Shown piece after piece: positions 9,728 through 18,320 of a stretch of DNA of 42,935 bases (positions are counted from its first letter, which is position 1; each line of letters begins with the position of its first letter). The translations under genes were made by a program, and so were the position numbers. Where the stretch lies: assembly GCA_037176845.1 (NCBI GenBank), contig JAYKXP010000261.1, positions 1 through 42,935 of the forward strand. The letters are read 5' to 3'. This DNA is from Paramarasmius palmivorus (lineage: Eukaryota; Basidiomycota; Agaricomycetes; Agaricales; Marasmiaceae). Under the pieces are notes generated by a model. The model was not told the DNA's origin. It searched no databases and saw nothing but the letters and a program-made list of their open reading frames with translations.

Positions 9728-11227
9728 CTAGTTTTTTGACCCTTGCGGGTTGCCTCGTCCCGAGCGACGCTGTTGACGGTCTAGCAAGAGTGTCAGAAGG
9801 TGTTCCTCCTTCTCCTCTTGATCCCCGATGTCTTCGTCCTCCATAGCTAATTCCTGGAACCTTTGTCCCATATCATCTTCCTCTAGCGCAAACATATAGC
9901 TGTCTGGGTGATAGCTATCACTACCAGGCCATCCTCGCTGCTTAGCTAACTCTTCAATCAAGTCCTTTCTAGTTTTATTCAAACCAGGTGGTATGAACGG
10001 CATTTTCAATCCATCTCGCAGGATGCCTCGGCCATCGGGACCATCGACTATCCACCCTAGTTCTCGCATCTTATGGTAGACCTTACAACTCCTCGTGAAA
10101 TGGTCACTTTGACCACACATGAAACAGTTGTTGTGGGGTGGCTGCACTCCTCGTGCCGCACTTCCTATCATAGGAGTCCCAGGTCGTCCCGCGGAAGGAT
10201 TATAGAGCTGCTGACTTGAACTAGGACCTCTGCTCTGTGCAAAAGTCGGCGCTCTCATCACTCCTGGTGGCATCTGCCCATTCACAACCATAGACATCCA
10301 AGCTTCTTGCTTTTTCTGCGTCTCAGCAATCGAGTTCGTCATAGAACGAACGAGATCCTTTAAATCGCGAATCTCAGTCTCATGCTTATCCACAGATACA
10401 GACATCTTGTGAGAAATTTCATCAACTTCAGGTTCCTGTTTTATAGTAACAGTCTTGACATGCTTAGATGACACGCGCGGTTCTAAATCGTCGTGTCTAT
10501 CCCTCGTACGTCTAGAGGCATTGATCCTCGTATATATATCTCCTAGTCTGCTTGTAGCAATGTTTAAAGCAACTTCCATTACTTCATCTAGGGTATATGG
10601 ATCCTCTAATCGCCTATCCTGATCGTCTTTCTTCTTTTCTTTTCCTTTCCCTAGGGAAAGCTTATCGCTCTGTATGCGTTGTAGCATATTAACGATCTCT
10701 CGGATAAAGTCTTCTTCAAACGCCTCGAGGTATCTAGCTACTAGGAATGTATTTGAGACTAACGCGGGTGCTGCTGTGAGTTTACTCGCTTCATAGCGAA
10801 ACACACGGTTATATGTCCTGAGCACGTCCTCGCTGACTTGCAGCCCTATGCTCTGGTGTCTCTTTACTAGACGGTCCAACGTTGTAGTCGATCCTCGTCC
10901 TTCCTTAAAGCCAATTTCCTCTTTGACGTCCTCAATGAACTTTTCATATGAGTCTCCGCGCGAGCTATCCCAGCCCACACAGGTCTTTCTCAAGTCATAT
11001 TCCATCTGTCTGATAGCTATGTATATCTTTGCTTCATCTAGGGTAACACCACCTTCGAGGAACATCAGATCCAGGTCTTCTTCCCACTGTTCAAACTTTT
11101 CCGCGCGGCTTCCTTCGAGCAGGCTCGCAGGTCGCTTTACTTTACTCAGCTTGTCAGCTTTAATCTGATTTACGCTGTCCTCGGAGAGGTCTCGCCATGA
11201 TTCTCGCAAAGTAGGTGCATCAGCCAT
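9728..11227 (-). CDS. gag: Retroelement gag with CCHC zinc knuckle
   Basis: From the first in-frame ATG (11227-11225) the product is 499 residues. A capsid-like helical region with Trp and Leu repeats fills the first half. A basic/acidic middle follows, then a CCHC knuckle C-x2-C-x4-H-x4-C at 10126-10085 that would bind RNA. An acidic, Glu/Asp-rich C-terminus ends at the TAG beside the slippery site. The frame stays open for another 133 codons upstream to about 11,626, with coding-like, coiled-coil-forming sequence but no ATG. An AG acceptor (CTCTAG) sits at the upstream edge. The true N-terminus may therefore come from a spliced leader exon or a non-AUG start. Confidence 0.8.
   Translation of the reverse strand: MADAPTLRESWRDLSEDSVNQIKADKLSKVKRPASLLEGSRAEKFEQWEEDLDLMFLEGGVTLDEAKIYIAIRQMEYDLRKTCVGWDSSRGDSYEKFIEDVKEEIGFKEGRGSTTTLDRLVKRHQSIGLQVSEDVLRTYNRVFRYEASKLTAAPALVSNTFLVARYLEAFEEDFIREIVNMLQRIQSDKLSLGKGKEKKKDDQDRRLEDPYTLDEVMEVALNIATSRLGDIYTRINASRRTRDRHDDLEPRVSSKHVKTVTIKQEPEVDEISHKMSVSVDKHETEIRDLKDLVRSMTNSIAETQKKQEAWMSMVVNGQMPPGVMRAPTFAQSRGPSSSQQLYNPSAGRPGTPMIGSAARGVQPPHNNCFMCGQSDHFTRSCKVYHKMRELGWIVDGPDGRGILRDGLKMPFIPPGLNKTRKDLIEELAKQRGWPGSDSYHPDSYMFALEEDDMGQRFQELAMEDEDIGDQEEKEEHLLTLLLDRQQRRSGRGNPQGSKN
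9731..9737 (-). promoter_or_regulatory. -1 ribosomal frameshift heptamer A AAA AAC (gag to pro), touching the gag stop
   Basis: On the minus strand gag ends TCA AAA AAC TAG, so the classic A AAA AAC heptamer is in register and immediately precedes the stop. A -1 slip enters the pro frame. GGGGCC and GGCCCC, about 16 nt beyond the heptamer and 27 nt apart, could form a stable stem. The same heptamer serves gag/pro in mouse mammary tumour virus. Confidence 0.75.
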
Positions 11228-11779
11228 CTTTGTACGAGGAATAGCAGGTTTTTCTCTATAGATTCTTGTTCTAATGGATTTGTGTGAAAAAGGATTCCGA
11301 GGAGTCTTCTTTTTCTGTAACTCGCGAGCGAGTTTTGTGAGAGCTACTCTCAAGTTTGTGGTAAATTCTAAGTGTTCTTCTTGTTGCTCGCGGAGCTCCT
11401 CGTAGGCTGCTACCGACGCGCGTAGTCTAGTGACTTCAAGAAGGTCGTCTAGTGGTAACGGAGTATGGAACTCGTCGTCACTATCCAGATTTCTAGGGGG
11501 TGTAGGTACTGTTCCTACCGTTCTAGCTTTGCGGGGTCTAGGTGGAAAATCTAGAATGCGTTCCCCGGCTTGTTGAGAGTTTCTAGTAGTACGAGGCTTC
11601 GATTCTTGTGGAATCTTGTCTTCGTCCTAGAGATAGTCTCTTTTGGGTTGAACTAGGTTTACGCCCTAATTCAGGAAGTATATGAAAGCGTGGGCTATAT
11701 AGCCTATGAAGCAAAATGTGTACTAATAAATGTAGAGCTCGCTCGGAGCGCTAGTAAGATTTCTTGTTATCTAGAACCA

Positions 11780-11798
11780 CCCCTCGCGGTGGGCTCCA
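11780..11798 (-). other. Candidate primer-binding site of the retroelement
   Basis: On the minus strand, TGGAGCCCACCGCGAGG follows a possible LTR end (CACA, then TT) and precedes the gag region. Starting with TGG is expected where a tRNA CCA end pairs, and the hairpin-prone CCCACCGCGAGG resembles leaders of other Ty3 elements. The matching tRNA was not identified. Confidence 0.35.
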
Positions 11799-11800
11799 AA

Positions 11801-13498
11801 TGTGTGGCTTATATAACGCTTGTGAACGAGCGAAATAATATGCCAAGTTGTGCGAGCGGGGTTCGACGTTGTCAAAGGATCCGTACAATCGACACAAGAA
11901 ATCAACTAGCACACTAGTTGAACGTCTACAAATCACTAGGACACAAGGGAAGTGTACGAGCGATGAATGAAACAATGTAATATGATAATATAGTCTCGAT
12001 ATGATCAAGACAACGCGAGCCAACCTATAAACCTATCTATAACTATTCCTATATGTTCCTATGACGCAAAATAACCTATCGAACCCAACAAGGGTAAAGA
12101 CCTATTGTTCCTATGAAGGCTATGGTTACACTAGTCGAACTAGCACGACAACCAAAGGCACTGATTACACTAGTCGAACTAGCACGACAATCAGGCCACC
12201 TATAAGCTAGTGGGGCTCCACACTAGTCCTGAAACAATCAATCCTATCCAAAAAGTCTAGATGAAACTAGCTCTGTCCTATGGGTATCTCAAAGTTCTTA
12301 ATTTCACGACTCTAGTTCAATATAGAGAAGGGCTTTTCAAGGTTTTTATTTTCTAAGTTATTTTCTAAGCACACGTCGCCTCTATGGTCAACGATAGAAG
12401 ACAAGAACTCTGCTATTGGTGCACTAGGGCTACGTATATAGCGGGGTAATTGCTTAGAGCTTCCTAGGGGAAACCCTGCTGCTTATATACCCGCGAGCGT
12501 ACATATTTTACATATAAGTGAAAGTGGACATGATAAAGTAATAGTAACTATGCAAGAAATGAGAACGAGGAGAGGATTCTGTCCATATGAAGTAAGTATC
12601 TACCAGAAAAGGAAGGTGTGGATATATATTGGTCGGAATTCGACATTATTTTGCAGGACTGTGAGTCATATTACTTTTTGGTTGCTAGGAAGTGGCGCGC
12701 GGAGGCGCTGTTCCGCATGGTGCGTTTCAGATATCGGTGCTAGGACATAGTTATTCCGCTCGGAACTTGCTAGGAGTCCGATCTAGACCGAAACGCTTCG
12801 GATTCGTATCCGAGGAAGGTAGGCTCCATGCCTGTGTAGTTCTATATTATATTTTCTATGTCCTAGGACAGTCCTGGTACAGAATCCTATCTGTTTCCTG
12901 GTTATAGGACTATATGTCCCTCACTAGTGTCTGTACTAGCAGTAGGAATCCCAACTCGAAGCTCGAGGGATATTCCGATCGATATGGAAAGCTGTTAAGC
13001 CTCCATATGGTCCTCGTATCGATGACCCGGTTACTCGGACATTTCTAATCCTGGCAACTCTGCTCTCGAAGGTGACTCGCACCTCCAACTTCTACCGTAT
13101 TTGGTATATAGCTCTGATTCGTCCCCTAGGGCCCTTCTACGCTGTGGTAGTTGGTCCTCGTTCACTATCCCATCTCATATGTCCCATAGCGCGAGTATAG
13201 TGTAGCCATATGACCTACTAGGAAGTCTACCATGTACAGTAGCATGTCCTCGTAAGGTTCCAGCCTGGTAATAGAGTATAGATACGGTCTACAGGTTTCG
13301 ACGCGTACCCTAGCGCAATCATATAGGGCTAACGACGACATCAACGTCTATGCGCGCGCAGCTAGTATTCACTACGCAGTGCATGCCTATCTTATTCTTC
13401 GTCATATGCGCACTACTAGGTTCCTAGTAGTGCTACCAAGTCCATATAGTACTTAGTATGATGTACTAGTGCGATTCTGAACACAACAATTAGTGTCA
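11801..13498 (-). repeat. Candidate long terminal repeat; no genes
   Basis: This 1.7-kb stretch has no convincing frame. It begins TGTGTGG and ends GTGTCA on the plus strand, giving TG..CA ends. It lies between the candidate primer site and the truncated host gene and is rich in CTAG and CATATG words. It includes a direct repeat of 26 nt at 12126-12151 and 12165-12190. The second LTR copy should lie left of the window, so the call cannot be confirmed here. Confidence 0.35.
12126..12190 (+). repeat. Short direct repeat, 26 nt x2
   Basis: The 26-nt unit beginning TTACACTAGTCGAACTAGCA occurs twice with a 13-nt spacer. It contains two CTAG palindromes. It lies in the candidate LTR and could be an enhancer-like or replication-slippage repeat. 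Confidence 0.6.
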
Positions 13499-13576
13499 AA
13501 ATGACTGTTTTTCAGCGATTTCGTTCTGGTACCCTCACACCGGTATCTTGGTAGTCACTGAAGCAATATCACTCAC

Positions 13577-14750
13577 TTGATTGATGTTGTCGTGAATTTC
13601 CCGCTTTCTCCTGTACAAGCGACCGCTGACGACGACCGATTCGTTAAGGAGCAGCTTCCTTGGATGAATTCGCCGTCCATTATGAATAATCTGGGAATCA
13701 TGGGACAGCGCGTATATTTTCAAAGATATCATCTATTCACAATGGTGTCACTTGCAATGTACAGTGAAAATTGAGAGTCGGGAGCCACCCAGTTATCCCT
13801 AACGGATACTCCCGGATATTGAAACCGGTGCAACACTTTACGAGCGACCTCCATTTGTTGACGGAAGACTTCATTTCCGCGCTCAATGAGCTTCCGAGTG
13901 AAGTTGTCAAACAGCCATCCATCTGGCCAAGTTGACAGATAAAGCTTGAATTCGAGCAAGCACCCCGTCACCTGAAAATTGAAGTTATACAACGGTAGTA
14001 GGGATGCCAATGGGTTGGGCGGGTCGGGTACAGGTCCAAACCCGAACCCGACCCGGAACCCACGGGTTTGACCCGGTATTTTTTATTTTATTTTTGACAC
14101 TTTTATCGTACTTTATTGTATTATAGAAATACTTAACAGAGCACATAGGAATATCTACAGCTAAATACTATTGTTTCCGGTGCTGAATTGGTTGTTGAGA
14201 GGGTAGTGATTGGGCCGATCTGATGACGTCATATTTAGGCACCCGTCAGTCCGGCCTAAGAAACTCCCTAAAATTGAATATTTCAGAGGTCTCTCAGTTT
14301 GATGTGTGTAGAAATGTATAGTATATAATTATATCTACTAATTTGAATGCAAAAAATGATTAAATTCCATTAGATTCTCAAGTTTAAAAATTTATATAGG
14401 ACCCGTTCAGGTTACTGGGTCTACCCGTGGCCCGATAGACCCGGTAACCCGATGGGTCGACCCGGCCCGTTGGCACCCCTAAACGGTAGTAAAACACTAA
14501 AAAGACTTACTTGGTAAGCATCATCATCGCTATGCACCTCTTTCACTTGCGAAATGCACCCAATCACTCCAACATCGACTGGACGATTGTTACATCTGAT
14601 GATTTGATCTCGAACTATCAGTCGTTCACTTCTCATTTCTGCTCCCAGGAAGTCAAGCTCGAGGTGTCGGTCAGGGTCGACTACCGATAGACTCCAGCAT
14701 GCAGTGAAGGCTTTGTTCAATGTGTTGCATATCTGTCTCTCCAAAGACAT
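13577..14750 (-). pseudogene. Unknown multi-exon gene truncated at its 3' end by the retroelement block
   Basis: Exons on the minus strand are 14750-14511, 13971-13741 and 13690-13577 (80, 77 and 38 codons), all phase 0 and open. The first intron (14510-13972) contains the hAT MITE. Without the insertion it would be about 48 nt. Exon 3 ends at a good GTGAGT donor, but the following sequence runs into the CATATG-rich block within about 80 bases, so the 3' end is missing or replaced. A TATA box (TATATAAAG, minus strand, about 14,800) lies about 45 bases upstream of the ATG. The product has mixed alpha/beta character with no known motif, signal peptide or membrane helix. Family unknown. Confidence 0.55.
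13999..14481. mobile_element. hAT-type MITE, 483 bp, inside an intron
   Basis: The ends are inverted: TAGGGATGCCAATGGG on the left and the complement of TAGGGGTGCCAACGGG on the right. An exact 8-bp target duplication AACGGTAG flanks it (13991-13998 and 14482-14489). Eight-bp duplications and TAGGG ends are hallmarks of hAT elements. The termini are packed with GGGT/ACCC words and the middle is AT-rich and non-coding, so it is non-autonomous. It sits within a splice-competent intron and does not disturb the exons. Confidence 0.88.
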
Positions 14751-14808
14751 CTTCGTGTATCCCTTGAAGTTAATTTCACAGTCGATGAATGCCCTTTATA
14801 TAGAAATT

Positions 14809-14820
14809 GCGCAGCGAAAA
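14809..14820. promoter_or_regulatory. Shared upstream motif GCGCAGCGAAAA, copy A
   Basis: It lies between the divergent genes starting at 14750 (minus) and 14985 (plus), next to a TATA box. The same GCGCAGCGAAA occurs at 18243 and the GCGCAG core at 16975. Confidence 0.4.
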
Positions 14821-14984
14821 GCCAAGCTTGGTCCGACTACGTTCAAGCTGAGTAGCTGTACCTAAGTCTGCCTTGCTGCGCTAACTTCCTTGGTCTTCCT
14901 TAGCATGCTTGGACGAATCTAGATCTTCTCTCTCACTATTTAAATGCACTGGCATACCCGTTTATTACAATTTCTGCGCGAAAC

Positions 14985-15953
14985 ATGGTCAACCTCTCCA
15001 TGCATTTGAACACTCTCATGCGAAACACAAGTCCAGTTTTTCTCGGTAAAACGGACTGTCTGCAGGACTTAAATTGGCACGGTTACCATCCGAACATCGC
15101 CGAGTTTGTCTTCAATCATGATGACTGCTCAACACCTGCCGTGCTGTCGATAGTAGGCATGGTTTCTCATTTTGACTCGCTTGTTCATCCTTTGGGGCAT
15201 CGGTCTCAAGGACAACCTCCAATGCTATATAATCTGCACCTGGTCGTTGATAAACCGTTCATTTGCCCTCTGTTCGCGTCATTGTGGACTGAATCGGTCA
15301 CCAACCTATCACTGCTCTGCACACAACGGTGCCAGAGCATTGCCGATGTCGTTCATAAACCTGTATTCTGTGCCTTGACAGATTCGCGCCTCACATTGAG
15401 GCATACTATGTTTCGGGTGAGCATGATTTCCTTGATGACAATCATATTATGCTCATTTTGAAGCAGAGTTCGGATATATGCGTAAACAAGGACTCGACTC
15501 GCCCAGGTCTAAGGATATTGATTTGATCCCCATGATACTCATTGACATTGGTCTTAAGGTGTCCATAATCTCCTGGCTTGTTGCAATTGGTCTCCGGTCA
15601 ATCAAAATACAGCTTTACAGATTGCAAAAGGGATGGCATTCAATGCTCTTCGTCTTTTTCCATTGCCAATAATCGATGTGGATGGCGACTCGGTTGACCC
15701 CTCGACCGATAAAGCCAAGCTTCAACATGCTATGGTGCAGCTCAATTTTATATTACGCTTCAACGACAAAAATTTTCACCCTGAACACAAATTTGAAGCA
15801 ATTATAACCAATATCCGTATCATCCTTCCATCACCCATGATGAATATTACTCCTCATTTACCTCTCCTTTCTTCTATAAAGACGTCCCCTCACAATAATG
15901 CGCAGGACACTCTTGATAAAGAAAACGATTCCAATGTTTGTTGTAGCTACTGA
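14985..15953 (+). CDS. Three-exon gene, unknown family
   Basis: Exons are 14985-15416, 15469-15558 and 15621-15953. They join in phase into about 284 residues. Introns are 52 and 62 nt; the acceptors are the second AG of two in each case, chosen because only these keep the frame open. The product is His/Asn/Leu-rich with no recognised domain. Two short hydrophobic stretches near residues 45-60 and 75-100 are too weak to call membrane helices. The C-terminus is Ser/Pro-rich with a Cys-Cys near the end. It is divergently arranged from the 14750 gene and shares its promoter region. Confidence 0.5.
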
Positions 15954-16059
15954 AATAATTAACAAGCGCTCAAGCGCTTATTTCCTAATCGTGTGAACAT
16001 AACTCCTTCTATGACTTTCTATTCTTTCCTACTACGTTCACTCAGAGTCCGAACGTTTC

Positions 16060-16772
16060 ATGGCTTCAATTCTATCCACCTCGACAGCGAAACAGCTGAT
16101 TCTTAATGGCGAATGGCTTCACAACATCTCGCCTGTGTCTGTGTGTTGGTCTACTGAGCATCTCCATATCAGCTACAAAGCTGTCTCCGTACACAATGTT
16201 TGTCAAAGTTGGCTCTGGAAACCGATCCCAGTTCTAGTACTGGCAAAAGTAAGGTCTTTTCAAGATTGCCATTTTGACGAGGTGTGTTTCTTCTTCTTTG
16301 AGCACTCTGTTTGTCTAATCTAGACTAGGTGCCGGGAATCGAGATGCTATTCAAAGTGGAGCTGTGTGCATAGAATAATGAACCGGATAACTTTGATGAC
16401 CATGTATCCATGGTTCCTTTCTGGTCCAGGCAGTTTGAGGTTGTGTTGGGATTGTACAATGATGTATGCTTTGCTAATGTGAAGGTACGCTCCAACTTTC
16501 TCGTTTTCGTCTCATTTTTCATTTGTTTCAGGGACCGACCACGTCCTGGATGGATGACACGAATACTGGCTCCCTATGTGCAACTATTACTCGTCGTTCC
16601 AAGGTCTCACTTCCCCAATTCATAGAATCCTTTTAACCTCCACCGGCAGATCTACATGAATGACGAGTCAATGGACCCTATTCAGCTACAATCGGGCAGT
16701 CTAATACTCGCTGAATGCATGCTTCACAGGGTCTGGAATACGGGCTTTGCATCGTTCAACTATGCGAGTTAA
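16060..16772 (+). pseudogene. Four-exon gene of unknown family with one in-frame UAG
   Basis: Exons are 16060-16281, 16329-16484, 16532-16603 and 16650-16772, all phase 0, giving about 190 codons. The only lesion is TAG at 16371-16373 in exon 2. The reading on either side of it is coherent and continues through two more clean introns, so a recent nonsense change (for example CAG to TAG) is the simplest view. A shorter 88-residue product ending at the TAG is possible. No domain recognised. It belongs by position to the 13.6-18.1 kb cluster of small unknown genes. Confidence 0.5.
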
Positions 16773-16974
16773 CATTCGACTAATGCATCCTCACTTCTAA
16801 CACACCATGTTCAGGCTCTTATCATGGAGATTCTGAAGGCTTCCGTGCGGGCACCCGTCGGCATGTGACTAATCTTTCGATCGTTCTTATCATGTCATAT
16901 GAGGTTCAAGCGGCAATTATGTATTAGTTCTTGGTTCACCGTCCGATCTAATGTGATTCTCTTGGCCGCAAATC

Positions 16975-16997
16975 GCGCAGAACTTGGCCAAATTCGC
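16975..16997 (+). promoter_or_regulatory. Shared upstream motif, copy B (GCGCAG then ACTTGGCCAAATT)
   Basis: It precedes the 17178 gene by about 180 bases; a TATA box (TATAAAT, about 17,103) follows. ACTTGGCC[A/G]AATT is also present at 18254-18267 before the F-box gene. Confidence 0.4.
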
Positions 16998-17177
16998 TAA
17001 GTAACTTAGCAATTTCCTTATCGAGCAAGGCCAAGTATGCTAATCCTACTTCGCAGCCTTGCTCATAACTGAGTTGTCCTTTGGCTCTGGGCAAAAATCA
17101 GGTATAAATGTTGGAGCGTGTATTACCGCTTCGTCACTTCAAGTCCTCGCTATTCAAACTCTTCTACTACCAGCAAC

Positions 17178-18078
17178 ATGTCTGCACTCACGCAAATTCA
17201 CGAAGATGTCAACAACGAATTGGAACGAATGAGGTACGACTTCTCTTTTATTCATTAAGTGTTGATTGGTATCCTGTTAGGAATGAGTCCTGCGTGGCTT
17301 TGTTCGACGACGACTGCTGCGCTTCTGCAGCCTGGAATGTCCGCAGCAACTCTGCAGTGCTTGGTTGTGGCCATCACAACGACGAGAGGCCTGCTACGTG
17401 CAAGGTAATTGGGGTCGTCAACCCTTGTCTTACTCATTTCTTGCCTCCAACTCATGGCTTCTCGTCTATCATCAACCAACGCTTCTTCGACTTGCATTTC
17501 TCGATTGGAAAGCCGTTCGGATTCCCTTCCTATGAGGAAGCTTTCGACATTCAACAAAGGAACCTCAAGATGTTCATGGATGCTTTGAACATCGAGCCGA
17601 TGAAGCCTTACGGAGTCTTGACCGAGAAGTCAGCTATCGAGAGGGGTGGTGCCGTCACGTTCACTCATACCATTCTTATGGTGAGCATTTTGCGACTATG
17701 ATCCGCTCGATCCTCACGATCCTGAGCAGGAAGTGCCCGAATCTTCCAAACCCCCCGGAGGTACGTGATCTCCGCTCGTGCACCAAAAGCTGTTACTAAT
17801 GTTCATTTTTAGACCCTATGTTGTTCAACCTTCTCAAATCCTGTCCTACAAGAGACGCCCTGACTCGATTTGCCATGGAGACTGCTATCTCTTTGGGATC
17901 TCATGAACTGAAGCCGCTGTGCGTTTACAACGTTCATGGCGAAATCGTTCCCCCAACTGCTGTTCGCAGGGCTTTGGAAAGCGCCCTCGTTGAAGTGGAC
18001 TTCTTCTTGCACTACAACAGTGGTTGCGGTTTCCGCGCATCTCCCATCAAGATCAATCTCATTGCTACGAATGTCTAG
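17178..18078 (+). CDS. Four-exon gene, unknown family, intact
   Basis: Exons are 17178-17233, 17281-17680, 17730-17760 and 17813-18078, about 250 residues in one frame. Introns are 47-52 nt with canonical ends; exon 3 is only 31 nt. Exon 2 encodes a Cys-rich start (Cys pairs near residues 22-34, Cys-Gly-His-His near 50) that could be a metal site, but the spacing matches no family I know. The rest is a globular alpha/beta mixture without membrane segments. A TATA box at about 17,103 is 75 bases upstream of the ATG. It is the best preserved member of this cluster. Confidence 0.6.
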
Positions 18079-18242
18079 CCAGGTGTTCTCATCTGAAGAC
18101 TGGTCATTATCGGCTTCTGATACCGCTGGAGACAGTTGTAAATAGTATCCTTTGGACTTTGTAGCTGAACTTGCCTGTAACACTACAAATGTATTATATG
18201 ATTTTGTATTGTAACCGAAATTGATTATTGTACTTGGCGTTT

Positions 18243-18271
18243 GCGCAGCGAAATACTTGGCCGAATTTTGC
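18243..18271 (+). promoter_or_regulatory. Shared upstream motif, copy C, next to a TATA box
   Basis: GCGCAGCGAAA is followed by TACTTGGCCGAATTTTGC and then TATATATAAAGG (about 18,272). All lie within 80 bases upstream of the 18321 start. This copy contains both halves that the other two copies show separately. Confidence 0.45.
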
Positions 18272-18320
18272 TATATATAAAGGATTACATTCAGCAAGCT
18301 AATCAAGAAAAGCGACCCAC

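Larger units (their letters stand above)
1..13498 (-). mobile_element. Large Ty3/gypsy-like retroelement block carrying reverse-oriented genes; left end outside the window
   Basis: This block is defined by three things. First, gag, protease, RT and RNase H frames lie on the minus strand between about 11.6 and 5.36 kb. Second, two multi-exon genes lie on the plus strand to the left. Third, the word CATATG is about tenfold over-represented throughout and becomes rare to the right of 13.5 kb; CTAG also looks over-abundant. The right edge is placed at about 13,498, where a host gene is cut off and where a minus-strand LTR could begin with TGACAC. No second LTR was found in the window, so the left edge is unknown. 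Seen: coding order, shared word usage and truncation of the neighbour. Inferred: that the plus-strand genes belong to the same element. Confidence 0.6.

Noticed and set aside
8962..9846. Plus-strand open frame of 294 codons
   Set aside because: It is antisense to the pro and gag frames, which carry recognisable motifs; Ser/Leu/Thr-rich composition is typical of a shadow frame.
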